Counted from the stretch's first letter, positions 12,290 to 23,437 are shown. The stretch: 64,000 nucleotides of DNA from Coenobita brevimanus (GCA_032717465.1 CM064665.1:23386588-23450587), one strand, 5' to 3'. Notes: a model not told the origin generated them from the letters alone. Made by a program: numbers and translations.

Positions 12290-12719
12290 AATGCAGTTAA
12301 TAATATTCAGTTCTGTAAAAAACGAGTGGATGTAACTGTTTTTCCTGTAATCCAACCTTTTCCTTATATTTACTGAATTATACTGCCCGCATCATAGAAA
12401 GAAACCATTCATCAGCCCCTTACCTACCTTAAACCAACCCCTCATCAACCCTTCATAAACTTGTCAACTCCATCTCATGAACATCAACCTTTTATCACCA
12501 GCATATTATCTACCCATAAAATTACTAGAAATGCTGTGATAAAAGATAAATAAATAGAAGTAAAAAATAATTTGAATGCTGCCAAGATATTTAATTGTAC
12601 TTCAGTTCATGTTCAAATATCATTGGATCCATTTTCTGTGTTAGCGCTAACACAATGTGATGTCACGATTGCATCCTCCCACCCCTCCAATGCGCGTGTC
12701 CTGAAATGTTATTATATAG
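12288..12719. other. Intergenic spacer, nothing recognisable
   Basis: A+T-rich sequence between the SINE-bearing microsatellite and the next block of tandem units. No gene seen. Confidence 0.4.
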
Positions 12720-13086
12720 ACTTTGGTAAAACCTATGGCATTACGGTCCACAGCAACCGTCTCTCAGCTGGGGGTTGAAGGCGAGGAGTCCCGCACTGCC
12801 TAAAACCTGGCCCCAGCGAGAGTTACCACTGTGCAAAATTTTGTTTTTATAGATGGGCGAAAAAAAATGGCCGTACTTACTGACGTTGTCTGAGACCTGC
12901 AGTGCCGCCTACCCGTGGCGACAGCCTCTGGGTTCCCACCCTGCCTAAAACCAGGTCCAAGAGGAGGTCTATTACTCTGTAAAATATATCTGCCTGGGTA
13001 AAAAGCTCTGGCTTTGCCTCTCTCGGGGCACCCCCTATTGGGAGCAGGGGAGTCCCACCTTACCAGAAATCTGGTCTGGGTGGAGG
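12720..13086. repeat. Degenerate 120-135-bp tandem units (middle part of array)
   Basis: About three units are recognised by the repeated order GGGGTTGAAGGCGAGGAGTC-type block, CACTGCCTAAAACCTGG, and TTACCACTGTGCAAAATTTT. The third unit is cut at GGTCTGGGTGGAGG, where the LTR element starts. It resumes after the element at 16692. Confidence 0.65.
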
Positions 13087-13716
13087 TGTTAGGACTCCAT
13101 ATTATAAATACAAATCATAATAGATAGCATGATGGATAGATAGATAGATAGATAGACAGACAGAGAGAAGCAGCAAGTCAGGGGTATTGTGTCTGCGAGA
13201 ATCGAGCAATGCTAAACATGCTTACACACTCTAACTCAAGGAATGCTTTATAGGCACACGACAGCGCCTAGTGACCATACACACACATACTCACACACAG
13301 GTTTCTAGAACATTCCAACAACAGTGTAACACACGGGACACGACCCCTGCTACACCAGAATTTAGGAAGCAGAGCTCAGAAGGAGACAAGCCATAGAACC
13401 GGCAGGTAGTAGGGAGAAGGAGCCTAGCAACATGGGCGAGAGGGTGGAAGAGACAGAGAAAGAGAGAGAGCGAGACAGGGAAGTTAGCTTGCGGGACTCT
13501 ATATTTCACTCGTGTGTGAGAGACTTTGTTAATATTTCCAAGACAAATAAAAATAGTCCCATACTCATCTTTACCTCTCCTGTCATTGCATGACAAATGG
13601 GAATTAAGATTATCTACTTACAAAACGACTCACTTATAACAACCGCTCGTCCACGAGTCTAATATATGTATAACAAAACTACAAAACTTCACTACAAGAA
13701 GCTATAAAGTTATTGT
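13087..13716. repeat. 5' LTR (or left LTR) of the non-autonomous element
   Basis: It starts TGTTAGGACTCCATATTATA and ends TTATTGT. A TATA-like TATAAATA lies at about 13100 and AATAAA at about 13546-13551, so the parts of an LTR promoter and poly(A) region can be seen. A (GATA)n/(GACA)n stretch lies at 13137-13165. The ending is not the usual CA. A 102-codon minus-strand open frame occurs in both LTRs and is not considered a gene. Confidence 0.85.
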
Positions 13717-13745
13717 AAGATATGGCGGCAGCGAACGTACGAACC
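13717..13745 (+). promoter_or_regulatory. Possible primer-binding site
   Basis: AAGATA follows the LTR, then TGGCGGCAGCGAAC at 13722. Many gypsy and BEL elements have a tRNA-complementary site beginning TGGCG just after the 5' LTR. The matching tRNA 3' end is not identified here. If correct, it orients the element on the plus strand. Confidence 0.45.
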
Positions 13746-13784
13746 TCATCTACGAATCTACAGTGAATTCCTACAAAGTGCAAG

Positions 13785-13860
13785 CTACAAGCCTACAAGT
13801 CTACAAGTCTACAAGCCTACAAGCCTATGAGTCTACAAGCCTACGAGCCTATGAGTGTAC
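13785..13860. repeat. 10-bp CTACAAGCCT/CTACAAGTCT tandem motif
   Basis: About seven tandem decamers of the form CTACAAG(C/T)CT or close variants, inside the interior of the LTR element. Confidence 0.8.
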
Positions 13861-14970
13861 AGTTGATTCTACATTATCAAGATTGAAAACAAAAAATACC
13901 TCTCACAAGCAACAACTCACAACCAGCTCCTGACAGTATTCTCTGCAACCCCCCCTCCATTTCCCCGATCATCACGTTGATGTAGTTTAACAAAATACTG
14001 ATACAAACAATCTTGCAATTTCTACAACGAACCAACGAACTACAACAATCTATGATCAACTACAAGTAACAACTCTACGAGTCGTCTGTATAATCTTCTA
14101 CACGCACCTACAAGTAACGACAGTCTTCATCCCACAACGAGTAAATCACAAGAGAAAAGGACCGAGAATACATCGAGAATGAAAAACAAAACAAACAAAT
14201 GAAGAGTGAGATACGACTCACAACTCACAACCATCTGACCTCACCCTCCTTTCTCTCCTACCGTCCTCCAACCTCCACCGCTGGCGCAGGAGTGCGAGGT
14301 CAAGACGACGAAGCAAATACCAAGTCCATATTCACAACCCATCTTACTCACTTATCTTCACTGAAGTTACTCATCGCTACTCATTTACTCACCACAGCTA
14401 CCAGTGTGGGAAGTCGACGTTACCATACGTGTTTGCTGACACGATGCCACGCCTATCAACATGTGTCTGACACCCCACAACACGTCAATCAACCCGTGAA
14501 GAACAACGCTATCACCACGTGCAACACCACTCACACCATTTCCACCACGGTAAAAATTAGTGAGTTACATAGTTACTTCATTTATAAAATACACAGTGAT
14601 AGACAACACATTTTGCACAAACATATAAAACCGGCTGTATAGTTACAGTTTACATACACATACTTACTTCAGTTATCTTCATAATTCAGTCATTAAATAC
14701 TTGCACCAACAATAAATATTCTACACAGTATATATTCATTCATTCATTATAGCATTCATTTACTACCAACGAGTGTTACCATTTATACCTACATAAAATA
14801 CGTGTTTCATACATACAGCTATACATTATTACATCTACAAAGTAATACAGAAAATATATCATCACAGTTACTCAGTGAGCGATTAAAAGAACTGTATTAA
14901 ACATTTATTAATTAAAGTTACTTAGTGGAAACAGATAAATTAAGTTACAAGGAAAACCAGAAAAAAAAAA

Positions 14971-15108
14971 ATGGCCAACACAAATGACGTTAGCAAGAAT
15001 GAACAACATCTTCCACACAATCGTGAAGACAAAGATTTCCACACAGTGCTGACACATATATTGCCCACGATAGGTACAAGTGAACAAGAAGTCAGTGTAT
15101 ATAGTTAA
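14971..15108 (+). pseudogene. 45-codon frame, possible remnant of a gag start
   Basis: ATG at 14971 follows AAAAAAAAAA and has the favourable context AAAATGG. The frame runs MANTNDVSKNEQHLPHNRED and onward to TAA at 15106-15108. It is placed where gag would begin, about 1.25 kb after the left LTR. Its length and polar composition carry no recognisable domain. I infer that an ancestral gag-pol was deleted after its first codons. It could equally be chance. Confidence 0.35.
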
Positions 15109-15397
15109 TATTGTATATAGTGTATATATATATTTTTTATATAAAATAACAAAATATGGGGCTATATAATATCATTTTCAGTAATATCTGTGCAATATAA
15201 ACTAAACCTTAAAAAAGGGTCCCAAGGGAATTAGCCAGCAATTATGCAACCTCGAACAACACCGAAAAAGCGTAGACAAACGAAGAAAAACAAACTATAG
15301 AAAATCAATACCTAAAAAAAAGAAGAAACAAATACAGTACGATCACATAACAAACAAATGAAAATAAGCATAAGTCTTACTACAAATGCCAAAATAC

Positions 15398-15615
15398 CAC
15401 ATAAACTCCTTCTATAAGTGAAACAAAAAGCATATTAGTGTTCTCCACAAGCAAGTGGCATGGCACATCATCACATAAACTCCTATATGTGAAACAAAAA
15501 GCAAATTAGTGTTCTCCACAAGCAAGTGGCATGGCACATTATCACATAAACTCCTTCTATAAGTGAAATAAAAAGCAAATTGTTGTCTCCACGAGCCAGT
15601 GGCATGTCACATCAT
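15398..15615. repeat. Three tandem 71-74-bp repeats in LTR-element interior
   Basis: Units start at 15398, 15472 and 15543, each beginning CACATAAACTCC. Each contains GTGTTCTCCACAAGCAAGTG or a close variant and ends in GGCA(T)G(G/T)CACAT. The third is the most diverged. Confidence 0.85.
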
Positions 15616-15654
15616 CACTATCATCGACCGCAGCATGACCGGATTCAATGTCAT

Positions 15655-15990
15655 TACTGCAATTATTACAATTATGTAACTACAAACGATATGTAACAAT
15701 TATGTAACGACAAAAAATTGGATTATGTTACTCTTGCTACAATTATGTAACTACAAACAATATGTAACAATTATGTAACAGTTGCATTAACAAGATGTAA
15801 CTTTTATGTAACTTTAACTACAGTTATAAGGCCAACATAATTATGTAACAGTCGCATTAACAAAATGTAACTACAATTATAAGGCCAACACAATTATGCA
15901 TTACCACAATATTATGTAACAATTCATACCAGGTTACGATTATTAACATGAATATTATATGTATACAATATTATAATCAATATTATGTAA
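15655..15990. repeat. Irregular AATTATGTAAC repeats
   Basis: The 11-mer AATTATGTAAC and its variants (AATATGTAAC, TTTTATGTAAC) recur about fifteen times, spaced irregularly, near the right end of the LTR element's interior. A longer unit including CAGT(T/C)GCATTAACAA occurs twice. Confidence 0.75.
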
Positions 15991-16054
15991 TAATAGATTA
16001 GCATAAGTCAATGATGATTGCTGTCGGAGGACCTCCAGGGGCGTGACCGAGCAA

Positions 16055-16691
16055 TGTTAGGACTCCATATTATAAATACAAATCATAATAGATAGCATGA
16101 TGGATAGATAGATAGATAGATAGACAGACAGAAGCAGCAAGTCAGAGGTATTGTGTCTGCGAGAATCGAGCAATGCTAAACATGCTTACACACTCTAACT
16201 CAAGGAAAGCTTTATAGGCACACAACAGTGCCTAGTGATCATAGTGATCATACACACACATACACACATACTCACACACAGGTTTCTAGAACATTCCAAC
16301 AACAGTGTAACACACGTGACACGACCCCTGCTACACCAGAATTTAGGAAGCAGAGCTCAGAAGGAGACAAGCCATAGAACCGGCAGGTAGTAGGGAGAAG
16401 GAGCCTTGCAACATGGGCGAGAGGGTGGAAGAGAGAGAGAGAAAGCGAGACAGGGAGGTTAGCTCGCGGGACTCTATACTTCACTCGTGTGTGAGAGACT
16501 TTGTTAATATTTCCAAGACAAATAAAAATAGACCCATACTCATCTTTACCTCTCCTGTCATTGCATGACAAATGGGAATTAAGATTATCTACTTACAAAA
16601 CTACTCACTTATAACAACCGCTCGTCCACGAGTCTAATATATGTATAACTAAACTACAAAACATCACTACAAGAAGCCACAAAGTCATTGT
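16055..16691. repeat. 3' LTR (or right LTR) of the non-autonomous element
   Basis: It is a near-identical copy of 13087-13716, starting TGTTAGGACTCC and ending TCATTGT. Differences include a short CATAGTGATCATACAC expansion near 16241-16265 and loss of a few GA units near 16435. No clean polypurine tract is seen upstream (sequence there is CCTCCAGGGGCGTGACCGAG). Confidence 0.85.
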
Positions 16692-16890
16692 GAGGTATAC
16701 CACAGTATAACATTTCTCTTCCTCGGTAAAATTCTGTAACTATGCATACCAGCATTGACTATAACACCTGGTGGCTACCCCCGTGTGAGAGTCGGACCTC
16801 CGGAGTCCCACACCGTATAACTTAGACTTGGTCCTGGTGGAGAGCTTCCAAAATGCGAATTCTCGTTTTCTTAGACGGTCCTGGACAGTT
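16692..16890. repeat. Degenerate tandem units (right part of array)
   Basis: GAGGTATACCACAGTATAAC followed by CCTCGGTAAAA continues the unit that was cut at 13086. A further unit follows (GGCTACCCCCGTGTGAGAG, then CTTGGTCCTGGTGGAGAG). Confidence 0.6.
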
Positions 16891-17790
16891 TTGATGTCTA
16901 CGAAATGCGTTCTTTGAAAATCTTTTCTCCTTACTCTCCCCCAACCCCTCCGGTCCTCCTCCATCCTGGAAAAATATGGTGCCTTGCTCACTGTGTGTAG
17001 TGGGAGTAATACCTGTACATCACTATAACAAAATGGTCACCCCATTCACTCAGACGAGTCCCCCCTAAGATGAATAAAATCGTGTATTGGTAGCCAGAAT
17101 AAAATAATCTGTGGGTTGCCAAAAAAGCACATAGGACTTTGCCTGAGTAACTGAATTAAACGTACTGCAGATAAGGTTTTCCACGTGCAAGAATACTGCC
17201 GTGTGGATTTGGCAAGTGTGTCGTGAAGCAACCTGTGAGTATTGCAATATGGAAGCACATGCATTGTGACACTCGGCATCTGCAACTGGAGGTACAGAAT
17301 AACAAACAATATGTAAGGTTTTTCTAATACTGTTCACCAAGATTTTGAAGAAACAAATGTTTGAATTTTTACGATACAAACACTGATATCGATTAGCCAT
17401 TTCAGCCCGCGAGAAATCTAAACTATGTCATTCTTGATAATGCTAGGCAATTTCATTCTTCTTGTGGATGGCCTCTCTAAGTTAAAAAGTTAAGAATAGT
17501 CAGCAGTAACACTTCCAGCTTGTGAGAAATGATGGCCATTGTATTCCTGTTACGGCCAAACAGTTTCATTCCCTTTCGAGTGGTCTTTCTTCAAGTTTAG
17601 GCTAAGCGTCTTTGAGATGGTGTGACACGATGTTTTAGTATCGCTGACTGTCGTTCCGGACACAGTGATAATGCTTGTCTTATTCCAACGCCTTGTAGCA
17701 CATCATGTTATTCACCATCTCCAAAGACAAGTTGAGTTTATCCATACCCCTGGCATCATTACGTGTGTGGTGTTAGTTAACATGGTGTAA
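16891..17790. other. Intergenic stretch with weak MITE-like fragments
   Basis: No gene seen. Fragments near 17055-17110 (CCCCCCTAAGATGAATAAAA) and 17395-17470 (TTAGCCATTTCAGCCCG) recall the dispersed MITE-like family but are too short to define. Confidence 0.35.
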
Positions 17791-18186
17791 CAGCGCGAAA
17801 TGGATACATCACAAAGCTTACCCATACCAGTATCTATAAAGTGAGCACATCACAGACAGCCATACCACTATCTATAAACTGACTGCAATATGTACCGGTA
17901 TATCAGTAGATACAAACAAGTATTAAAGTGACTATCATAGGTATAACAGTAGACATAAACAAGTATGTGATGTTACTGGAGTTGGTGCATCAGACATACC
18001 CATGCCAGTCTCGCTATAAAAGTGAGAATGGTGGACAGCACCAGTGGGGCAACTTCAGCTTGTAGTTCACTAGGTTCACGTCCAGATGAACAACAACAAC
18101 AATGCCTTCAACACGAATATTTCATTATAATCACGTTGCGCAAATATTTGGTACAAATTTACAAGTAGTACAAGAAAAATATTTGT

Positions 18187-18283
<97 letters not shown>

Positions 18284-18680
18284 GTGATATAAGCATTCTT
18301 CCATTCACAGATCTCATGAAAATCGAAACATTATTATGCTGTATAAACTCATCTCAGGGAAAGAGAAAATAGACATAAATGTATGTGTTACCTATGGGGA
18401 AACATCGACAAGAGGACACTGCAAAAAACAACATAAAAAGAGAGATGACGAAGATGTAAGGAAATTTATCACATACATACCAGTAACTGCTTATAAAAGT
18501 GTGACGGCGGTGGAAAGAAGTGGAGTGGGTGCATCAAAGGAAGTCATTCCAATAGCAACAAAGTGGGTGCATCTCTGTAAATAAGTATGTGATTCTAGCT
18601 CTACTGTGAGAAATGGGTGAATCACAGTATCAATAACTGTAAACAAACACGTGATGTTGGAGTGGGTGCATCAGAGAGAG
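17790..18680. repeat. Degenerate tandem array, interrupted by (TA)n
   Basis: Recurring modules of about 45-60 bp: GGTGCATCA(C/G)A, CATACC(A/C)GTA-like, TCTATAAA(A/C)(A/G)TGAG or ATAAACAAGTATGTGATGTTA, and GGAGTGGGTGCATC. At least eight partial units are visible on both sides of the TA tract. Confidence 0.55.
18190..18280. repeat. (TA)n microsatellite
   Basis: About 91 bp of uninterrupted TA. Confidence 0.97.
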
Positions 18681-19115
18681 AGTAGTTTTAAGCAAATAGC
18701 TAATGCTTTCTTCATCATAACGCTGGAACAGACGACAATAATGCAGGCACAACGGCAGCTCTTACAATATCAACACAAGTTGTGTTGTTAATTCTGATTA
18801 CATGGATTTGCTTATCACCACTCAGGACTCCAGTGCCTGTATGGCGTGTTTTCGTGTTACTGGTGGTGTCGGTACAGGAATTATTAGCGTAACTGTGACG
18901 ACGCACTTACCCTCGTATTCACCAAAGTGATGTTATAATCAACAACATTTGGCACACCTGGCTTTAGTGATGAGGCATATTTCCTCTCTCGGGTGACATA
19001 ACCTTGGACACTTTAAAATGCTTGTGTAAGTATGTATAGAAAAAGACAGTCTAGGCCGAGGACATTTTGATTTAATTCTTTCGCGTTTCTGGCAACCATA
19101 TTCACTTGAGGATAA
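18681..19115. other. Intergenic stretch, nothing recognisable
   Basis: No coding domain or clear repeat was identified. Confidence 0.35.
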
Positions 19116-19225
19116 ACTCATTATTTGGAAGCGGTTTATATAACGCCTTCAGTAACCTCTTCATTACTAAAACGAACTCCTAAGCTGAAGAGAATCGTCT
19201 GGAAATGGCAAGTAAAAATATATGA
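19116..19225. repeat. MITE-like fragment
   Basis: It contains GCCTTCAGTAACCTCTTCAT, AACGAACTCCTAAGCTGAAG and ATCGTCTGGAAATGGCAAG in the same order as parts of the copies near 2755 and 19600. Confidence 0.45.
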
Positions 19226-20140
19226 CACACACTCATAGTTGGAATGTTAATAACATACTGTAGTTTTGCATAATAATTCACTGCTGCCATCAGTTAACCC
19301 ATTTCCTGCGGTTGGTGCGCTTTAGTATTCTATTAGGCTGATATCGGAAGATTTTCTTGAAATGACAGAAATATCAGCAGTCAAAAGCCTTAAAAACTAC
19401 CTCGAGTAAAACAATTTCACTGCTAATAGTGTACCCGAGAGTTTTAGGTTGACATATGACAATCTTGTGCAACCAACACAAATCCCATGAATCACAGTGT
19501 TAACGGCATCAGTTTGAGGACTTATTTTTCACTTTATTCCTGCCACCCCCTGTCCATTATACTCAAAAGTTTCTTCAAGTATCGGTGTAAGATACCACTG
19601 CTAACATTTTCAACACTAACGGTCTTCCCTAAGTTGAATAAGATCGTCCACTTGTAGCTGGAATGAAATGGAAAACAGATCATAGTCATGAATTAGTTAA
19701 CATCGTTATTCTCGGTCATACTCATTAAACTCTTCAGTCCCAAGATTAATTATTTATTTAATTCTTGCTACCTCAAGGCGAAGCTATAGAGTTTAGGAGA
19801 GAGTTTTTGAATTATCAGCTCAGATGTACTGTAGCTCTCACTGACTTAAGTGAACAGCATGCGATCTTTTGTTCCTAACAGTACAACACAGAACATCTTT
19901 GATAAATAACAGGATGAGAGTGGGTGAAAGCACCAAATACTGACGATGTACCAGAAGCACCTGTGAAAGTTGATGTTTTGATTAAGAGCCGCGACTTGAA
20001 TGGTGGACTGAACCATGGCTGTGTCATGACTGTTTCATGTGAATAATATCGGAATACTGAGAAAGAGGAAACGAGAAACACTTGATAGAGGATTGATTCT
20101 GAAGACAGACGGATCTCTCAACTTGAGAAAAAAAAAATAC
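19226..20140. other. Intergenic DNA with further MITE-like fragments
   Basis: Fragments near 19600-19670 (GGTCTTCCCTAAGTTGAATA) and 19725-19815 (TCTTCAGTCCCAAG, AATTCTTGCTACCTCAAGGC) belong to the dispersed family. No gene seen. Confidence 0.4.
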
Positions 20141-20149
20141 TTGACGGGA

Positions 20150-20345
20150 TAAATGTTAACCATTTCACTGTGATGATATTTTTCTGATTATTTTTGCTAT
20201 TTCCAGACAATTTGTATTCACTTTAGTACAGACTTTTCGAGCTGATGGAGTTTGATATAGCCTTCACTTAATCCAATACTAGAACACTTCTCCAATAAAC
20301 TACAAAACCAATTAGTAGTGGCAATAATACTCTAGGCAAGTTTTT
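20150..20345. repeat. MITE-like copy
   Basis: GTTAACCATTTCACTGTGAT, then TTTTTGCTATTTCCAGACAA, then GGAGTTTGATATAGCCTTCA and TAGTAGTGGCAATAAT near 20315. This order matches the longer copies elsewhere. Confidence 0.5.
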
Positions 20346-21148
20346 TGAGTTACATGTATTTCGTATACCCATTGGTAATCCCTTCTCTACCTCGCCCCTT
20401 GCCTTAGAAAAATAATACCATGGAATAGCAGTAATGTGGTGAAACAGACGTCACCCTGTTGAAGCAGTTAATATTTATTTGTTTATTAATTTTTCGCCAC
20501 AAATGTCCCAGATACTACGGTATAATAAAACTAAAACTAATTGCGTTTGCCCCATACTTGACCCCTGTAGTTAAATCTACTTTTTTTCCCCTAAGGTCAC
20601 CAAATACAAATTTTATGAAGATACTCACCACTCGTGCTTATCACAGTAGTCATTTCAGCTCTTTTGCTGCAGATACTGTATACTCCTCTAACTATGCATA
20701 CAGACAAATACAGAAAAATACAGAAAAATATACACATACAGATATATAAATTGTCACTACTTTGCTACTAGTTATTCATTTTCTCACAGGATAAATGTGC
20801 TGAACCGACCCTCTGCCTGTATAACCATTTGCAATTGCTGACTTGCACCGAAGCCTTATTTACCCCTGTGTGGAGTGCTGCTGTCATGTGTGACGTAACA
20901 CACCAAGTAACTGATACAACTCATTACTTTTATTAATTGTTCTTAGTCTTTCTTTCATTGTCTCACGTTCTATTTCCTCTCGTTGTTACCCTGGACAGTA
21001 TTCTTTTAACTATTGTACTATATGTCTACCTCTTTACGAAGGTTCTCAGTACCTGTCTAGCCACACATTCTTATGCAATTTCAATTCCTCTGTATTGCAA
21101 GCATTTACCCGTTCTGTCTTTCAACCTCCATATCCTCCTCATCGGCAT
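20346..21148. other. Intergenic stretch before the LINE
   Basis: No gene is supported. Open frames at 20459-20749 and 20937-21176 are short and hydrophobic by base composition. Confidence 0.35.
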
Positions 21149-21169
21149 TATTATTATTATTATTATTAA

Positions 21170-22960
21170 AGAGTAAGACAGGGTGGAAGTGAAGTTAGCA
21201 GGGGAGTGAAAGATAAAAATGGTAGATTACTAGTGGAGAAGGGAGAAAAAGTGAGCAGATGGAGAGAACACTTTAAGGAATTGTTGAACGTGGAGGATGG
21301 AAGTAATGCGAGTATAAGTGGCTGGGGAATGGCTGGGAGAAGGAGGGAGGTGAGAAGACAGGAAGAAATCAGTAGGATGGAAGTTGTGGAAGCAATGAAG
21401 AAAGTTAAATCGGGGAAAACCCCAGGAATTGATGGAGTGTGTGGTGAAATGCTGAAGCATGGGGGAGAGATAGTAGTAGAATGGATGTGGAAGATGTGCA
21501 GATTGGCCTGGGAGGAAGGTAGAGTCCCGGAGGATTGGAAGTCAGGTATAATTATTCCCTTGTACAAAGGAAAAGGGGAAAAAGAAGTGTGTGGTAATCA
21601 TAGGGGCATTTGTCTTCTTAGTATAATAGGAAAAGTGTATGGTAGGTTACTTATAGACAGAGTTAGAGAAAGAACAGAGAAATTAGTTGGAGAAGAACAG
21701 GGAGGCTTTAGGAAGGGAAGAGGTTGTGTAGATCAGATATTCATTCTTAGATCTTTAGTGGAAAAGTTTCTAGAGAAGGGAAAGAAGTTGTATGCGGCTT
21801 TCATGGATTTGGAGAAAGCATATGACAGGGTGGATAGACAAGGATTGTGGAAAGTGTTAAGAATATATGGAGTAGATGGGAAGTTGTTGAATTCTGTGAA
21901 GAGTATGTACGATGGTGCGAAGGCTGCAGTGCGTGTGGATGGTGAACTAAGTGAATTTTTCTCTGTGAAAGTTGGTTTGAAACAGGGATGTGTCATGTCT
22001 CCATGGTTGTTCAATCTGTACATGGATGGGGTAATAAAAGAGGTACAAGGTAGGGTAGTGGATGTTGGAGTGGCCCTGGTGAGAGAGGATAGTGTTTGGA
22101 AACTCCCTGTACTGTTGTTTGCAGATGATACTGTGTTGTTGAGTGAAGACGAAGGGGAGCTGCAAGGCTTGGTGGATGAGTTTGAGAGAGTGTGTAAGAA
22201 ACGGAACCTAAAGGTGAATGTAGGGAAGAGTAAAGTGATGGTCTTTGAGAGAGGTGAAGTCAGTGAATGTACAGCGAGGTTGGATGGTGAGGAATTGGAA
22301 AATGTGAGTACGTTTAAGTATTTGGGTAGTGTGATGAGTAAGGATGGAGGTTTGGAGGGTGAAGTGCTTGAAAGGGTACAGCAGGGAAGAAAGGTTGCTG
22401 GTTCCTTAAAAGCAGTGATAAGAAACAGGGAAGTGAGCATGGAAGTAAAAAGTTACTACATGACAGTATTGTGATACCAACTCTAACGTACGGAAGTGAA
22501 GCTTGGACATTGTTGGAAGGACACAAGTCAAGAGTGAGAGCAGTGGAAATGAGTTATTTAAGAGGAGCCTGTGGAGTCACGTGGAGAGACAGGCTGACGA
22601 ATGAGGATATAAAGGAGCGTTGTGGTGTGGATGTGGATGTGATAGGAAGCGTTGTGAGGAACACACTGAGGTGGTTTGGCCATGTGGAGAGGATGGAGGG
22701 TGAAAGATTGACGAAGAGAGTGTATGTGAGTGAGGTGGAGGGTGGAAGAGGGAGGGGGAGACCGAGGATGAGATGGAGGGATGGGGTGGAGAGGTATATG
22801 AGAGAGGGGGGTGTGAGTTGGGAGCAGGGCAGTGAAATGGCGGGGGACAGGGCGACTTGGAGGCGATTTGTTTGTGGCCACCCCAAACGGGATTGAGGCG
22901 TCTGGCAATAGATAGATAGAATAGATAGATTATTATTATTATTATTATTATTATTATCGC
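21170..22960 (+). mobile_element. 5'-truncated non-LTR retrotransposon (LINE family A, copy 1)
   Basis: A run of ATT (about 21147-21167) precedes the truncation point at about 21170. The element then reads straight into reverse transcriptase sequence, and the endonuclease half is missing. It ends shortly after its stop with GGGATTGAGGCGTCTGGCAA and then GATA/(ATT)n (22908-22957). A simple-sequence tail in place of poly(A) is typical of RTE-clade elements. Three relatives are in the window: 23478-24196 (+), 49838-51700 (-) and 51830-52310 (-). Clade assignment is tentative. It is the best-preserved copy of the family here. Confidence 0.85.
21206..22896 (+). pseudogene. LINE family A reverse transcriptase, one frameshift
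   Basis: The first frame (21206-22474, 422 codons) carries the reverse transcriptase. An N-terminal WREHFKELL region is followed by DLEKAYDRVD near residues 201-210, GLKQGCVMSP near 257-266 and the catalytic FADD at residues 305-308 (22118-22129). A second frame (22471-22896, 141 codons) carries the C-terminal domain with GSEAWTLLEG, RWFGHVERMEGERL and GRGRPRMRWRDGVERY. The copy at 50246-50479 runs through this junction unbroken, so a one-base deletion near 22447 in an A-run split the frame. No endonuclease domain is present. Very likely inactive. Confidence 0.85.
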
Positions 22961-22999
22961 CCGCCTTACTAGAAGAGCGATAATGTTTTTGCCTGCCTC

Positions 23000-23073
<74 letters not shown>

Positions 23074-23358
23074 TGTGTGTGTGTTCCCATTATATCTCAT
23101 GAACGGCTTGAGTTATCAACATGAAACCTTCCGGGTTTCAAGACATGGCCAAAATCTTGGCCGAGTTCGAAAATGGGCACTCGAGGTCAAGGTCAAGGTC
23201 AGAAAAATGGCTGCCAAAGGCCTAGTAGTTATTATTGCCCGCCTTTAGCACCTTTATATCTCATAAACGGCTTGAGCTATCGGCATGAAACCTTCGCGGT
23301 ATCAGGATGTGGCCGAAATCTTGAACTTGACCAACAACATATTCTGACGGGCGATTAA
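22957..23358. repeat. Possible inverted-ended repeat with internal duplication
   Basis: The left edge reads TTATCGCCCGCC and the right edge ACGGGCGATTAA, inverted over about 9 bp. Inside are two diverged tandem copies of a segment starting TATATCTCAT(G/A)AACGGCTTGAG and containing CATGAAACCTTC and GGCC(A/G)AAATCTTG (about 23089 and 23257). A long (GT)n lies in the left part. It may be a non-autonomous DNA element that inserted in the (ATT)n tail of the LINE. Identity uncertain. Confidence 0.4.
23003..23084. repeat. (GT)n microsatellite
   Basis: About 82 bp of GT with one GA interruption near 23071. Confidence 0.95.
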
Positions 23359-23397
23359 CATTCGGCTCCTGAATGCTTTTCTTTCATTATTACTATT

Positions 23398-23401
23398 ATT
23401 G

Positions 23402-23437
<36 letters not shown>

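Larger units (their letters stand above)
13087..16691. mobile_element. Non-autonomous LTR retrotransposon (about 3.6 kb)
   Basis: Two direct long repeats of about 630 bp (13087-13716 and 16055-16691) differ at only scattered positions and bracket a 2.3-kb interior. GAGG(T) lies just outside both ends (13083-13087 and 16692-16696), giving a 4-5-bp target duplication. The outside sequences rejoin into one unit of the surrounding tandem array, which confirms the boundaries. The interior has no protease, reverse transcriptase or integrase frame. It holds a 45-codon frame after a purine leader, tandem repeats and simple sequence. I infer a TRIM/LARD-like derivative mobilised by another element. 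Superfamily is unknown, though the duplication length fits gypsy or BEL/Pao. Confidence 0.85.

Noticed and set aside
13291..13596. Conserved 101-codon frame because it recurs at 16272-16571
   Set aside because: The recurrence is simply the two LTRs. The frame has no domain and is antisense to the proposed element direction.
14199..14642. 147-codon frame inside the LTR element as gag
   Set aside because: Thr/His/Ser-rich without nucleocapsid zinc knuckles or capsid motifs. It lies before the better-placed start at 14971.
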